Positions 1 through 8,712 of a DNA stretch of 64,000 bases are shown in pieces. Source of the DNA: Mesorhizobium loti (lineage in GTDB: Bacteria > Pseudomonadota > Alphaproteobacteria > Rhizobiales > Rhizobiaceae). The notes beneath the pieces are model-generated. The model did no database searches. It was not told the DNA's origin and worked only from the letters and a program-made list of their open reading frames with translations. The position numbers were made by a program, and so were the translations under genes. The stretch is taken from assembly GCF_001510895.1 (NCBI RefSeq), contig NZ_LPWA01000103.1, positions 49,340-113,339 of the forward strand, read 5' to 3'. Each line of letters begins with the position of its first letter. The stretch's first letter is position 1.

Positions 1-69
1 TTCGGTCCAGCGCTCCTTGTCTGCATTTCGCCCCTTGTCTCGGGTTGCCGCGAGATCGTGCGTTGTCAT
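1..69 (-). CDS. Start of an unidentified gene running off the left edge
   Basis: The reverse strand has an ATG at 69-67 with a GAGAGGCAGG ribosome-binding region just upstream, followed by 23 open codons to the window edge. It lies 26 bases downstream of the Rieske ferredoxin gene on the same strand, so the two are probably co-transcribed. The visible peptide is short, charged and hydrophilic, and I do not recognise it. From its position next to a small ferredoxin it could be the oxygenase/desaturase or reductase partner, but that is only inference. Confidence 0.5.
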   Translation of the reverse strand, partial: MTTHDLAATRDKGRNADKERWTE

Positions 70-95
70 TGTTGCCTGCCTCTCTTTGTCGAGGT

Positions 96-419
96 TTAAG
101 GGACAGCGATGGAGACGCGCCCACCTTCGACTTTGACCGGATGAGTTCTGAGATTAACACAGACCGGCGGGCCCTTTGTTTGACCCGTCACGTAGCTGAA
201 ACGGCCCATATGTTTGGGACACTCGATTTCATCTCCCATGACCAAGCCGTCGGCGAGATGGATCCGTTCATGAGTGCAAAGTCCATCGGTTGCGTAATAC
301 TGGTCGTCAGGGGACCGGTAGATCGCATAGGTCTTACCATCATGATCGAATCGGATGACGCCTTCTTCCTCGATATCGTCCGCGCCGCAGGCCTCGATCC
401 AATTTTCCAGCATCAACAT
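96..419 (-). CDS. Rieske [2Fe-2S] ferredoxin (MocE-like)
   Basis: A 107-aa Rieske domain protein. The two metal-binding boxes are visible as CTHERIHL (Cys-x-His, about residue 48) and CPKHMGRFSY (Cys-x2-His, about residue 67), the arrangement of small soluble Rieske ferredoxins that pass electrons to non-heme iron oxygenases or desaturases. The sequence resembles MocE, the rhizopine-catabolism ferredoxin of rhizobia, from memory of that family. The preferred start is the first ATG, about 9 bases after a GGGGGA. A second ATG two codons later is possible. The partner oxygenase is not in the window unless it is the truncated gene to the left. Confidence 0.85.
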   Translation of the reverse strand: MLMLENWIEACGADDIEEEGVIRFDHDGKTYAIYRSPDDQYYATDGLCTHERIHLADGLVMGDEIECPKHMGRFSYVTGQTKGPPVCVNLRTHPVKVEGGRVSIAVP

Positions 420-1207
420 GTCGCGAAATCCCCCAGCAAACTTTGATCGGGAGCAGACGCACGGGAACCACGTCCACGTCGACCGGCCGCCAGCCTTGTT
501 TCACCTGCTTAAAGGACGATCCATGGGACTCAAAGATGGAAAAGATTGCGCTTGATATAGATTTCCTTCACGTCGAAAATTCGCGATCCCGTTGGGTCGA
601 GCGATTGATCGGTTGCGTTCGGAATTGATGTAGCTAACGCCTTGGTGTCCGCGCTCTCCTGCATAGCACCACGAACGGGCTGAGCTGATACTTTCTTATT
701 GCATGACTGGCCCGCGCAAAGGCCATAAGTCGTCTCTGCTCGAAGCAACAGTACGCTGGGAAAGCGAAGGCCGGCGTTACGCTATGGACCGTCTGATCCG
801 TGCTCGCCTACATGACCTCTCGAAAAGTAGCCCGGTTTTGCCGCCAAAACCACGGCAAAACCGTAACAACATCGGGCCGGCGACCTTTGTCGCCCCAGAA
901 ACCCGCTCTATTTCAATGGCTTATCCAGTTCCATAAGATAGATTACGCGACTTTCGCCAATGAAAGTCAATAAATACAAATTTTCCAAAGTATATACGGC
1001 ATCGTTGTGAACTCCTATTGAGAGACGGCCAGAGCGACGATCAGCATTTTCCAGTTACTACCTCGTTGCCGTCTTGGTTCTGCATTTACAGACTACTTAC
1101 GCCGCCCATCGTATGTTGTATCTGGATGGGACGACCTGACTTTTCCTGAAACGCCGGAGTTGGCGCCCAAGATCAGACTGTACCGGCCTTCGCTCGCCGG
1201 CCGGCCC
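420..1207. other. Stretch of about 790 bases without a supported gene
   Basis: Several short open frames occur on both strands (for example 703-936 on the plus strand), but none has a convincing ribosome-binding site, recognisable domain or operon context. The part around 940-1010 is noticeably AT-rich against the surrounding DNA, as expected for a promoter region. I see no tRNA, terminator or transposon end here. Confidence 0.5.
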
Positions 1208-1666
1208 TCACTTGTGCGGCATGCAATAGACGCCCTCGGATTCCATCAGTACCGCGCCACCCTTCAACTCGCTCAGTGCGCCGACCCACGCTTGCGAATA
1301 AGTGCGGCTGGCATCCACAGCCGTCAGCCAAAGAACGCGATTGTCGGCCAGTTCAACTTTAACTTCCTGCTGCAAAGGGCTCCCCTGCACGGTCTGTTGA
1401 TAGTGGCGTTTGATCCTGACATTGCTGGCCGGGAACTCAGCTTCGTTGCTGCCATAGTTCAGCACAAATCCGGTGTGGTCCTCAGCCACCGAGCAACTGC
1501 CATCACGCTCACACACGATTTTGGCAGCGGCCTTGCAGTCCCATTTCAGTGAAGCGGGCCACATAGGATTGTCCACACTTGATCGCGGCTTGCCGCTCTG
1601 ACCAGCCGCCGCCAACACCGCGCCTGTGGTCGTAATCAGAGCAGACAGGAGAAGCGCCTTGAACAC
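1208..1666 (-). CDS. Exported hypothetical protein near the T4SS region
   Basis: A 152-aa protein with an N-terminal signal peptide (hydrophobic stretch [20 protein letters not shown]) and four cysteines in the mature part. The start is a GTG at 1666, six bases after a clear GGGAGG (1673-1678). The frame stays open further upstream but overlaps the neighbouring gene and lacks a better site. I do not recognise a family. With the next gene on the same strand it forms a pair of periplasmic cysteine-containing proteins next to a conjugation locus, so an accessory role in transfer is possible but unproven. Confidence 0.6.
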   Translation of the reverse strand: MFKALLLSALITTTGAVLAAAGQSGKPRSSVDNPMWPASLKWDCKAAAKIVCERDGSCSVAEDHTGFVLNYGSNEAEFPASNVRIKRHYQQTVQGSPLQQEVKVELADNRVLWLTAVDASRTYSQAWVGALSELKGGAVLMESEGVYCMPHK

Positions 1667-1721
1667 CACAAACCTCCCTGAATTGCGCCCCCATAGTACC
1701 TCGTTCTGCGTGATGGCCTCC

Positions 1722-2324
1722 TCACGGCATGTTGAGATTGAACCAACTTTTCTGGCGCACGCCGTTCGCGTCATCATACTCGATGAACCAGGGCTTTCCG
1801 CGCATCGGTCGAGGGATCGTGTAGTAGGTCGGACCACTACCAAGGGAATGCCCTCCATCGTTCCCCGCGGTCTGGATTGTTGCGGCAACTACCTTACCGT
1901 CGATTTCCATTTGGACCTGACGTGATGCGTCTCCATGATGTCCCCCGACGGCGTTGTTTTTGAAAACGACGGGCAAGGAGAGCCTATCGGCCGCGATGCT
2001 GCAGATGTTTCGTTCTTGACCTGAGCCCGGCCGATCGGATTCGGAGCTGCCAACTGCTTGCCAGCCAGACGGACAATCCTCATACTTCTCAAATCTCGCC
2101 GCGCTGGAGTTGGCTTGCGGACAGGTCGGCCAATTAAAACCGGGGCCTTCCATCGCCGCAATCAACTTGTAAATTGGCGGGTGGCACGAGGGGGTGCCTT
2201 GCCAGTCGCCGGAAAGACATAGAAGGACCTGACAGCCCCATTCCGACGCTTTTGGTTGGGATGGAAGAGCCGCTGTGCCCGCGATGGCGACGGCACCCCC
2301 CAGTAGGAATTTGAGTATGGTCAT
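1722..2324 (-). CDS. Exported Cys-rich protein, possibly TrbM-like
   Basis: A 200-aa protein with a signal peptide (residues about 1-27, ending near PKASEWG) followed by [11 protein letters not shown] and C..P spacing. This recalls the TrbM/KikA-type periplasmic proteins of conjugative plasmids (inference from motif memory, not a firm assignment). The middle part has further cysteines at regular spacing that could form disulfides. It is transcribed leftward, divergent from the double-HTH regulator, and a candidate operator half-site (2346-2359) lies in the intervening 80 bases. Confidence 0.6.
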   Translation of the reverse strand: MTILKFLLGGAVAIAGTAALPSQPKASEWGCQVLLCLSGDWQGTPSCHPPIYKLIAAMEGPGFNWPTCPQANSSAARFEKYEDCPSGWQAVGSSESDRPGSGQERNICSIAADRLSLPVVFKNNAVGGHHGDASRQVQMEIDGKVVAATIQTAGNDGGHSLGSGPTYYTIPRPMRGKPWFIEYDDANGVRQKSWFNLNMP

Positions 2325-2345
2325 AGCCTTTTCCTCGCTGCAGAT

Positions 2346-2359
2346 TTGACAGTTTACTA
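2346..2359. promoter_or_regulatory. Candidate operator half-site
   Basis: TTGACAGTTTACTA matches 13 of 14 positions of the motif TTGACACTTTACTA that forms an inverted repeat in front of virB1 (7987-8030) and recurs before virB8 (14894-14907, reverse orientation). It sits between two divergently transcribed genes, one of them a DNA-binding regulator. Confidence 0.45.
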
Positions 2360-2402
2360 TGGATGATCCGCGCGAAAAAGGACAGGTCGAAAAGGCAGGT
2401 TT

Positions 2403-2948
2403 GTGCGACTACATCGATTTATGAAACGAGACGACGGAGGCGTGGTCAACAACCCGTTGCGCGCTAACATTGCACTGACGCTTGAGCGGGAGAGAGCCCG
2501 ACGCGGCCTATCCCATATGCATATGGCCGAGCTGTTTCGGACCGCCGAGGGCGAAAAACTCGCATACCGGACCTATATTCAGACGGTGCGTCAGAAAAAT
2601 AATATCACATTGACGACGCTCCAGATCATGGCAAAGGGCCTGGAAGTGTCTTTTGCAGGGCTGCTCGCCGGCGGCAAGAAAGTTCCGGAATGGGCGCATC
2701 GGTTGGACGACAATGCAATCCGCAAGCGGCTGGCGCATATCATCGATTCTGAGCGACAACGCCGTACTTTGCACCGCTATGAGATGGCCGAAATCATCGG
2801 CGTGGCGGAGGCGACATACACGAAACTGGAACGCGCGAGCGGCAACATCAGCGTGGACACGATTGCCGCGATCGCCAAGGCGTTGAAACTTGATCCAGCG
2901 ACCTTCCTCTTTTCCGAAAAGATCCCGCCTGGCAGTACCGACACCTAG
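2403..2948 (+). CDS. Tandem-HTH (XRE-type) transcriptional regulator
   Basis: A 181-aa protein made of two successive lambda-repressor/XRE-like helix-turn-helix domains. The first is about residues 24-90 (with the less typical HMHMAELFRTAEGEKLAYRT), the second about 108-170 (RYEMAEIIGVAEATYTKLER and ISVDTIAAIAKAL). No other domain is visible, so it is probably a dimeric repressor or activator. The GTG start at 2403 is preferred because AAAGG lies seven bases upstream; the ATG at 2421 has no such site. Its place beside conjugation genes and a motif that recurs in front of virB1 and virB8 suggests it regulates transfer. Rhizobial plasmids have a transfer inhibitor called RcgR near RcgA, but I cannot confirm equivalence. 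Confidence 0.8.
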   Translation: MRLHRFMKRDDGGVVNNPLRANIALTLERERARRGLSHMHMAELFRTAEGEKLAYRTYIQTVRQKNNITLTTLQIMAKGLEVSFAGLLAGGKKVPEWAHRLDDNAIRKRLAHIIDSERQRRTLHRYEMAEIIGVAEATYTKLERASGNISVDTIAAIAKALKLDPATFLFSEKIPPGSTDT

Positions 2949-3008
2949 CCGCCCCACGAGTGTTCTTAAGGGGGCAGCCGGCGCGTCCCTGCCGGTCCGG
3001 CCCGGCCG

Positions 3009-3346
3009 CTAGCGCCCCGCCGCGGCTGTCGGGTCGCTAGCGTCATCGTCGGCTGTTAGCGGCGGGGATGATGACGGGACTTTGACATAGACGACTGTGC
3101 CGGCGCCGGGAATGCTTGCTGAGAGCTTTCCCTTGAGGGTCGAAACCATATGAGAACAAGCCGTCAAACCTGCCGGCGCTTGTAGAGAAGACGGGGTGTC
3201 GTGGCCTTTTCGAGAATTGCCGGTGTCATGCCTGCGCCTTTGTCGGCCACTTCCAGGGGTCGGTTCCGGTAGGTGGCGACCCCACATTCATCGTGATGCC
3301 TGCCAGCGAATTTGATGGTGAACTGACCGGCCAAAGCCAAACTCAT
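3009..3346 (-). pseudogene. Relic of a sensor histidine kinase ATPase domain
   Basis: Two frames joined by a -1 shift near 3190 give the C-terminal half of a HATPase_c domain: VADKGAGMTPAILEKATTP (G1-like box), then GLTACSHMVSTLKG in place of the usual GLGLSMV G2 box, then PGAGTVVYVKVP at the end. The N-terminal kinase part is missing: the frame abuts the end of the hydrolase gene at 3343. Substitutions in the ATP lid and the truncation indicate real decay, not just a sequencing indel. Confidence 0.6.
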
Positions 3347-4368
3347 GCTCGCCGGGCCGACTGGTCAGCAGGCAACAGAAACCGCTTCAAGCTCAAACCA
3401 GCCAACAAAATGTAAGGCGGCATGGCGAGCGAATAGTGACCACAGTTTAATTTCAAAATATTTGGCCTAGCTCCGGCGTCCTTCAGCCTCTGCATGAACC
3501 TCTCCGATAGCTCTGGCAGCACCACTTTGTCTCTCTTAGCCAACACAACATGAAGATCGAGATCAGGCCGCGCCAAACTATGTGCGTAATTCTCCAAGTT
3601 AAGTGGACCCCAGGCCCTTCTGAGATCGGTCAGCGCAATCTCAGGCTCGAGGCTATCACGTATCAATCGTGTCGCGCGACCCGTCCAAACCATATCCGCT
3701 AGACTCCCGGCCGTCAGAAACAACGAGGCTTTTGAAACAGCCGAGTCGTGCGCCGCGACCACCCCCGCAACCCAGGAGCCTAAGCTCATACCGAGAATCG
3801 AAATCTCTCGATAGCCTTCGATCTTCAACCAACCAACGAGTTTTCGCCCATCCAACACTGCCTGCCTTACAGCTTGGATCGTTCGACCGAGACTAGGGCT
3901 AAGCATATAGTCGGCGTGCACGGAGCCGGGACGGCTGCGTTCGAAGTGATAAGGCATTGCAATCTCGACAACCGTGGTGCCACGCTGCGAGAAAAAGTTA
4001 GCGATCTGACGATTCCGGGAGCTTGCATTCCAATGGTGAAAAATCACCATCGCCTGATCAAACGACCCGCTTTCTGTGATTTTCGCCGAGACGACATTGT
4101 TCTGTTCGATATCAGTAGAAATGTCCGATGGAAATTTGAGCCACCCATCTAGCCTTTCAAACTCCTGATCACTCACATTCGGGCCATCGAAAAAGGCTGG
4201 ATCAGCTACGGCCTGGTCTGCAAGGGCACAGAATTCCTCGATACTTGTTATCTTCTTCGCACCTGGAAAGGCGAGTTCGGCGTCAAGGGCGAAATCCGAT
4301 GGTTTCTTCCCTTCCTCACCGAGTCGCGCCCGCCGCTCATCCCAACGATCAAGCCAACTATGATACAC
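3343..4368 (-). CDS. Alpha/beta hydrolase (ABHD18/DUF2048-like)
   Basis: A 341-aa protein with a complete alpha/beta-hydrolase triad. The nucleophile elbow is GMSLGSW (about residue 194), the acid probably the Asp in AKRDKV (about 278), and the His in NCGHYS (about 311). FHHWNASSRN and PYHFERSRPG are typical of the ABHD18-like branch. There is no signal peptide, so the enzyme is probably cytoplasmic; the substrate is unknown. It lies 36 bases downstream of the large membrane protein gene on the same strand, so the two are likely one transcript. Confidence 0.8.
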   Translation of the reverse strand: MYHSWLDRWDERRARLGEEGKKPSDFALDAELAFPGAKKITSIEEFCALADQAVADPAFFDGPNVSDQEFERLDGWLKFPSDISTDIEQNNVVSAKITESGSFDQAMVIFHHWNASSRNRQIANFFSQRGTTVVEIAMPYHFERSRPGSVHADYMLSPSLGRTIQAVRQAVLDGRKLVGWLKIEGYREISILGMSLGSWVAGVVAAHDSAVSKASLFLTAGSLADMVWTGRATRLIRDSLEPEIALTDLRRAWGPLNLENYAHSLARPDLDLHVVLAKRDKVVLPELSERFMQRLKDAGARPNILKLNCGHYSLAMPPYILLAGLSLKRFLLPADQSARRA

Positions 4369-4404
4369 TCTGATTGTTTCCTAACTTACTCGCTTGCCCT
4401 CGCC

Positions 4405-5970
4405 TCAACCCTGGATCAAACCGTAGAGTGCAAACAGCATTCCAACGCCCATAAGGATCGAAAAGCCAGAAAATGCATCGATCAGCAAGTAACTAGCCAC
4501 GAGTAACGCGACGATCGCTGACATCCTCCACAAAGACATAGAAAACCGACGTTCGACACCTAAACGGATGGAGCCGTACACAAATACCACACAGGTCGAA
4601 ATAGCGATAAGAAGACTACTGTAATGGGTCGGCCTACGATAGATTATCCCGGCGCCCACATCATTGTGCCCATAAAAGGCGTTAGACATATCGCCGACCA
4701 GCCAAGACACAATATTCTCTCCACGCGATGTAAGGTAAGCACTCTGGAGCTTCATGACTATAGCGATAAGAAGGCCAAAAACAGTACAACGAAAAATCGC
4801 ACGCATAACCCTGAGGCCGGCTTCATGGAGCTCGTGTTGATAGTCCACCTCGGGGCGATTACTCGCCGCTTCTCCAATACTCCAAAGATCATGGATCACG
4901 GTATAAAGCAAAATGAGACCTACGAAGAACAGATAAAAACAGAGGCACATATACAGGTAAGCGAGTCCCGTGAACACGACCGCTTCCGGCACCGATATAA
5001 CCTCAGGGCGCACAATCGCTAACGAGCCCCAATCCGTCGCATAGTTGCCACCCCCTTTGAGCAACGGGATCAAAGACACGCCGATCCACTGAAAAAGACC
5101 GGCGAACACCACACAAATCAAAAAAACCGCCCAATATGAATATGAAGAAGCTTGGACGGCGCGCGCCCAGGCATCGTCGCTTTCCATCTTGTCGCCCTGC
5201 GCCGCAAGCTTTGGGCGGCCTTCATCTTTCCAATAGGTCACCAGCTCGGTCACGAAGGCAAAAAACAGTGGCAAAAATACCATGAAGACGAATGTCCAAT
5301 TCGCCGTCCAAAGAAACCCGACCTGCTTGACGACGCCATCCGCCCGGCCATACGTCACGCTGTGAATCCCCGTAAGATACGACAAAAACCCAAGAGCGGT
5401 GACACCCGCAAACACCGACGCCGGTAAATTCAGGGGAGATCCGCGACTAAAAAAGGCCTCCGATTTCCTCGCCAAACTAAAGCGCCGGCTCGGCGCCTTG
5501 GGGTCAGTATCCAGTATCAGCTCTACCGGGGAGTCTGTCTCGTCATCGATGGTCGCAGTCACTGCCGTATCTGGAATCTCCTGTGCAACGCTGCTTCCGG
5601 CTCTCTTCCATTCTCGTCTCTTGGCCGATAGCCTCGATTGCGCCTCACTAAGCTCCATCTGCCATTCGCTAGTTGCGACCGGATCATCGCATCCAAAAAT
5701 CCTCGCCAGCCAACGAATGTTGGCAGTGCTAATTCCCTTCTCGTTCTCTTGAAACCAAAGCTGCACCGTTCGCAGATCGACCCCAACCCGGTTGGAATCA
5801 ATCAGTGAAATTGCCTCTGCAAGGAGTTCGGGCGTCCATGGGCCAGCAGGAAACCCGTCTTTGTCCAACAGGCGACCCGCACCGGCCGCCGCCAGTCGTT
5901 TGAATAATTCTTTGAAATCACTCCCGTCTCTCGGCGGAGGGAGAAATAACTTTCCGTTCTTAAACAACAA
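4405..5970 (-). CDS. RcgA-like polytopic membrane protein of rhizobial conjugation loci
   Basis: A 521-aa protein. The first about 125 residues are soluble and include a helix-rich stretch (VDLRTVQLWFQENEKGIS) reminiscent of an HTH. From residue about 180 there are around seven hydrophobic segments (for example SVFAGVTALGFLSYL, FVFMVFLPLFFAFVT, AVFLICVVFAGLFQW, CLCFYLFFVGLILLY). The architecture and its place beside a T4SS fit the protein family named RcgA in rhizobial plasmids, where RcgA is reported as needed for conjugal transfer; this is family memory and not verified. It could equally be an unrelated inner-membrane protein. It appears to lead an operon with the hydrolase. Confidence 0.6.
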   Translation of the reverse strand: MLFKNGKLFLPPPRDGSDFKELFKRLAAAGAGRLLDKDGFPAGPWTPELLAEAISLIDSNRVGVDLRTVQLWFQENEKGISTANIRWLARIFGCDDPVATSEWQMELSEAQSRLSAKRREWKRAGSSVAQEIPDTAVTATIDDETDSPVELILDTDPKAPSRRFSLARKSEAFFSRGSPLNLPASVFAGVTALGFLSYLTGIHSVTYGRADGVVKQVGFLWTANWTFVFMVFLPLFFAFVTELVTYWKDEGRPKLAAQGDKMESDDAWARAVQASSYSYWAVFLICVVFAGLFQWIGVSLIPLLKGGGNYATDWGSLAIVRPEVISVPEAVVFTGLAYLYMCLCFYLFFVGLILLYTVIHDLWSIGEAASNRPEVDYQHELHEAGLRVMRAIFRCTVFGLLIAIVMKLQSAYLTSRGENIVSWLVGDMSNAFYGHNDVGAGIIYRRPTHYSSLLIAISTCVVFVYGSIRLGVERRFSMSLWRMSAIVALLVASYLLIDAFSGFSILMGVGMLFALYGLIQG

Positions 5971-6308
5971 CTTATAGGCTCTAGTTTCGTTCCATTTCGC
6001 TAGGCTTCGTACCCTATCGTGCCTTCGTTCTCAATCAACGGTTTTATCAACTCGATTTTGGCGGGCACGGGAGAGATAGAATGACGGGTGACCCGCTGGA
6101 GAGGCTGAACACGGCTATTGCGTGGGATGTTTCGCAAACCGCGGGCCAATCGAAACGTTTGTCTGGTCCAGGGTAGTGTGACCTCATGAGCGAACAGTAG
6201 GGGAAGCCAGGGCTTCGGGAGCCTGAGAAGCGGGGGGAAGAACCTATTCCTATTTTTCTCGCCTACCCAGGTATCATTTACGAATTGTCGTGCGCATGGA
6301 GCCGGTCG
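5971..6308. other. Intergenic, with a possible transposase remnant
   Basis: Mostly non-coding spacer between the RcgA-like gene and a small plus-strand gene. At 6081-6135 on the plus strand the reading MTGDPLERLNTAIAWDV resembles the N-terminus of IS5-like transposases (GDPLERL box), and continues as F only if one base is added to the TTT at about 6130-6132. It then stops within about 15-20 codons. If real it is only a scrap of an insertion sequence. Confidence 0.25.
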
Positions 6309-6652
6309 ATGCCCATTCAAGTGGTCTGTAATAACGGAGTGATGGAAGAGGCCGATGGGGTCGCGAATCTGCTCGCGGCGCATCGTCATGCAGTCGCCAT
6401 GGTTGAACGTCTCGGCAGGCGATGGATGAGGGCCGAAGGGCCGGACGCGACCCTGATTGGCCGGCGATTGGATTCGGTGATGGCGGACGAGGCTTTCGCG
6501 CGTCGCGCGCGGCCGCTGCGCCGGTGGCCGATGTCGTTGAGATGAAAATGAAGGCAGCTTATTTCCGGCGGTTGTTGGGGAACGACCGGTGCGAGCTTGA
6601 TGTCGACGATTTTCGCGCGTTGCTCGGTTCTTTCGCGAAACTGCAGTCCTAG
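6309..6652 (+). CDS. Small hypothetical protein (frame-repaired)
   Basis: ATG at 6309 lies seven bases after a GGAG. The frame reads to about 6511, where one missing G (GG to GGG) restores a continuous 114-aa protein ending in a helix-rich segment MKMKAAYFRRLLGND. No family is recognised. Support comes from codon use, the ribosome-binding site and the 3' end: its TAG (6650-6652) overlaps the CTA stop of the opposing 54-aa gene in a shared CTAG, a tight convergent arrangement. Confidence 0.5.
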
Positions 6653-6813
6653 GAGAAGAGCGCTGAAATCCATGAAGCCACGGTATTCCAGGCCGCATAG
6701 ATTCCTGCCGGCACCAAGATGATCGCGATGAACGCAGCAGCTCCACCAATAGCGCCATCACCGCGTCCTTCTACGGGATAGTAATATTTGTGCGCTTCGT
6801 CGTCGTGCTTCAT
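6649..6813 (-). CDS. 54-aa single-pass membrane protein
   Basis: A short gene whose ATG (6813-6811) overlaps the TGA of the upstream gene as ATGA, a sign of translational coupling. The 54-aa product has a charged, Tyr-rich N-terminus (MKHDDEAHKYYYPVEGRGDG) and one strong transmembrane helix (AAAFIAIILVPAGIYAAW). It is the last gene of the three-gene leftward operon starting at 7957. No family recognised. The two proteins upstream are exported, so this one may anchor or chaperone them in the inner membrane (inference). Confidence 0.65.
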   Translation of the reverse strand: MKHDDEAHKYYYPVEGRGDGAIGGAAAFIAIILVPAGIYAAWNTVASWISALFS

Positions 6814-7358
6814 TGTTGTCTCTCCGACCGCTTATTTAGCAACAACTTAACAGGATGCCGAAACGTCGTGCTCCACAAACCCGCACGTTTCATCTTAGCG
6901 TTGATTTCCGCGACGAGATAGTTCTCATTGACGGCTTTGCCCTTTGCTGTCGTCGCGGCAAACGCGTATCCGGTGGCAATGAGCGCGGTGCCAACGTCAA
7001 TCGTTTCGCCATTGAGCTGCGCTCCGCAAACGACAAAAACCGCTTCGTCCAAGGCGTATCCGATTGGCTGGCACGTAACCGCCGCGCTATCAAACAGCGC
7101 TGCCAGATGCGCCAGCGAGGTGTTCCCGCAATCGATTTTGTTCCCATTTGGCTCTTCGGCTGACGTACCTCGCAGACATGACTGGACGCCATAGAGGCGG
7201 AAAAGGTGACCTCCGTCACGCCAGGTATCTCCGGTCAGCAGTTGAGCTGATTTCGATACCGCGAGGGGCGTTGGGACTGCAGAATCGGGGGCATCCTGCG
7301 CCTGTGCCGATGCACACAGACGAAATACGGCCAGCACTGCGAGGCTCGCCAGCTTCAT
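6810..7358 (-). CDS. Exported SNase-like protein, catalytically degenerate
   Basis: A 182-aa protein with a signal peptide (LASLAVLAVFRLCASAQAQ). The mature part follows the staphylococcal-nuclease fold order: LLTGDTWRDGGHLFRLYGVQ, an internal helix SLAHLAALF, GTALIATGYAFA and a late KMKRAGLW. The catalytic Arg/Glu motif (normally IDAPE) and the DRYGR motif are replaced (VQSCLRG and ALDEAVFVV), so nuclease activity is unlikely. Start ATG 7358 overlaps the TGA of the upstream gene (ATGA). Four extra cysteines suggest periplasmic disulfides. Confidence 0.7.
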   Translation of the reverse strand: MKLASLAVLAVFRLCASAQAQDAPDSAVPTPLAVSKSAQLLTGDTWRDGGHLFRLYGVQSCLRGTSAEEPNGNKIDCGNTSLAHLAALFDSAAVTCQPIGYALDEAVFVVCGAQLNGETIDVGTALIATGYAFAATTAKGKAVNENYLVAEINAKMKRAGLWSTTFRHPVKLLLNKRSERQQ

Positions 7359-7957
7359 TCCTGGAACTGTCCACCTAAATCGGCGGAATGCTCGAGATCG
7401 GGGCGCAGCGACTTGCCGTCCTTGTTGCGTCCGATCGCCGCCATGTCGAAGAAAACCATTTCGTCGTCGTCGTAGGCGACGTTGTACGGGTCGTTTGCAT
7501 TGCCGGCACCCACGAGCGAGAAACACGACACAGCGTCGGGTTCACCCTTCTTGCTTTGCAGCACGAGTGTTTTGCAAAGCACGACGGATGCACGATCGTT
7601 ATAGATTGCCTCTTCATAGTCCTGCGCGGCTTTCGTGCAGTCCCATTGCTGCGTCTTGTACGAAATCTTGGGTTTTGGGCAGGCCGCAAGGCCGCGCAGT
7701 CGATACGTCACGCCGTTGAAGACGCGCTCGGTCGCCGTCGGCACTTTAACTCGCGCGATGATAGGGGCCGCATCGCGCTGAAAGAGCGCGCCTTTCGCAT
7801 CGTAGCGTTCATAGACAAACACCTTTTCGCCCGGCTTCGCAAACTGGAGCAGGTAGTGCTCTGACGGCTGCGAGAAGGCACTCGGGGCGTCGGCGCCTGC
7901 AGCACAAGCCACAGTGCCCTGGAGCAACAAAACCGTGCAAAGGGCCGTCTGTTTCAT
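7355..7957 (-). CDS. Exported hypothetical protein, first gene of a leftward operon
   Basis: A 200-aa protein with a signal peptide (TALCTVLLLQGTVACAAGA) and five cysteines in the mature part. Start ATG 7957 follows AGGA by eight bases. No family recognised. It is transcribed divergently from virB1 across the inverted repeat at 7987-8030, so it is probably controlled together with the T4SS. It is coupled by ATGA overlaps to the two downstream genes. Confidence 0.65.
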   Translation of the reverse strand: MKQTALCTVLLLQGTVACAAGADAPSAFSQPSEHYLLQFAKPGEKVFVYERYDAKGALFQRDAAPIIARVKVPTATERVFNGVTYRLRGLAACPKPKISYKTQQWDCTKAAQDYEEAIYNDRASVVLCKTLVLQSKKGEPDAVSCFSLVGAGNANDPYNVAYDDDEMVFFDMAAIGRNKDGKSLRPDLEHSADLGGQFQE

Positions 7958-7986
7958 CGAAATCCGTCCTCGCGGTGCATATCGTG

Positions 7987-8030
7987 TTGACACTTTACTA
8001 GGGCTGCGTGTAGCCATAGTAAAGTGTTAA
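7987..8030. promoter_or_regulatory. Inverted-repeat operator between virB1 and the leftward operon
   Basis: TTGACACTTTACTA (7987-8000) and TAGTAAAGTGTTAA (8017-8030) are reverse complements at 13 of 14 positions, separated by 16 bases. The pair lies in the 87-base gap between two divergent start codons. The two arm centres are about 30 bases apart, near three helical turns, so two repressor dimers could bind on one face. The arms contain TTGACA-like hexamers, so the operator probably overlaps promoters. Confidence 0.65.
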
Positions 8031-8044
8031 ATTTTGGCGACACT

Positions 8045-8701
8045 ATGAACACTCGATTCGCTCTTCTGCTCACCATCTTTGGCGCCACGTGGCCGTTGCA
8101 AGCGCACGGCCGGGACCTGGCATCAGAGCGCGTGGCAATCGCCTTTGCAACGCCGGCGCAAGCCCTTGCCGCAGTCGGGGTGCAAAGGCCGGGATCGTGT
8201 AAGACCGCAAATCGTGCTGAGGTCTCCCAACTTGTGCGTTCAATCGCACAAGAGGAAGGGTTCGACGCCGATCTGGCCGAGACAATTGCATGGGCCGAAA
8301 GCGATCTTGGCGCCAGTCAGGGTCCCTCAAAAGCCGGAGCCCTGGGAATTATGCAGCTGATGCCGGGCACTGCGGCCGAACTAGGGGTGAGCGACCGTTG
8401 CGATACACAGGCAAATGTACGGGCTGGCCTTCGCTATCTGAAGTCACTCTATGACGAATTCGGGGATCCGCTGTTGATGCTGGCGGCCTACAACGCCGGG
8501 CCCAACAGTGTCTACAAGGCGCAGGGGATTCCGGTGAATCCGGAGACGGCGGAATACATCGTGAAAATACTGAACCGCTGGAAGTTCGGCGGTGTCGTCG
8601 TCAAGAAGTCCGCCCTGACCAAATCCGAGACGCTCGCGGCCGCGCCGCCAGCAAGCGAGGACGCTTGGCAGGATGGTCATGTCATGGATTTCGGCAACTG
8701 A
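8045..8701 (+). CDS. virB1: VirB1 lytic transglycosylase
   Basis: A 218-aa soluble lytic transglycosylase with a signal peptide (residues 1-20). The SLT domain shows the catalytic Glu in AWAESDLGAS (about residue 83), then GALGIMQLMPGTA and LAAYNAGP, all standard for family-1 transglycosylases. In T4SS operons VirB1 cuts peptidoglycan locally so the secretion channel can assemble. It is the first gene of the virB cluster, 15 bases after the operator repeat. A GTG at 8024 is in frame but lies inside the repeat; ATG 8045 gives a normal signal peptide. Confidence 0.9.
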   Translation: MNTRFALLLTIFGATWPLQAHGRDLASERVAIAFATPAQALAAVGVQRPGSCKTANRAEVSQLVRSIAQEEGFDADLAETIAWAESDLGASQGPSKAGALGIMQLMPGTAAELGVSDRCDTQANVRAGLRYLKSLYDEFGDPLLMLAAYNAGPNSVYKAQGIPVNPETAEYIVKILNRWKFGGVVVKKSALTKSETLAAAPPASEDAWQDGHVMDFGN

Positions 8702-8712
8702 AAGGAGCAAGG

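Noticed and set aside
703..936. Possible 77-aa gene
   Set aside because: No ribosome-binding site, no recognisable domain, isolated in a non-coding stretch.
3009..3346. Histidine-kinase relic as another simple one-base sequencing error
   Set aside because: A one-base repair does join the frames, but the ATP-lid and G2 residues are altered and the kinase's N-terminal two-thirds are absent, so real decay is favoured.
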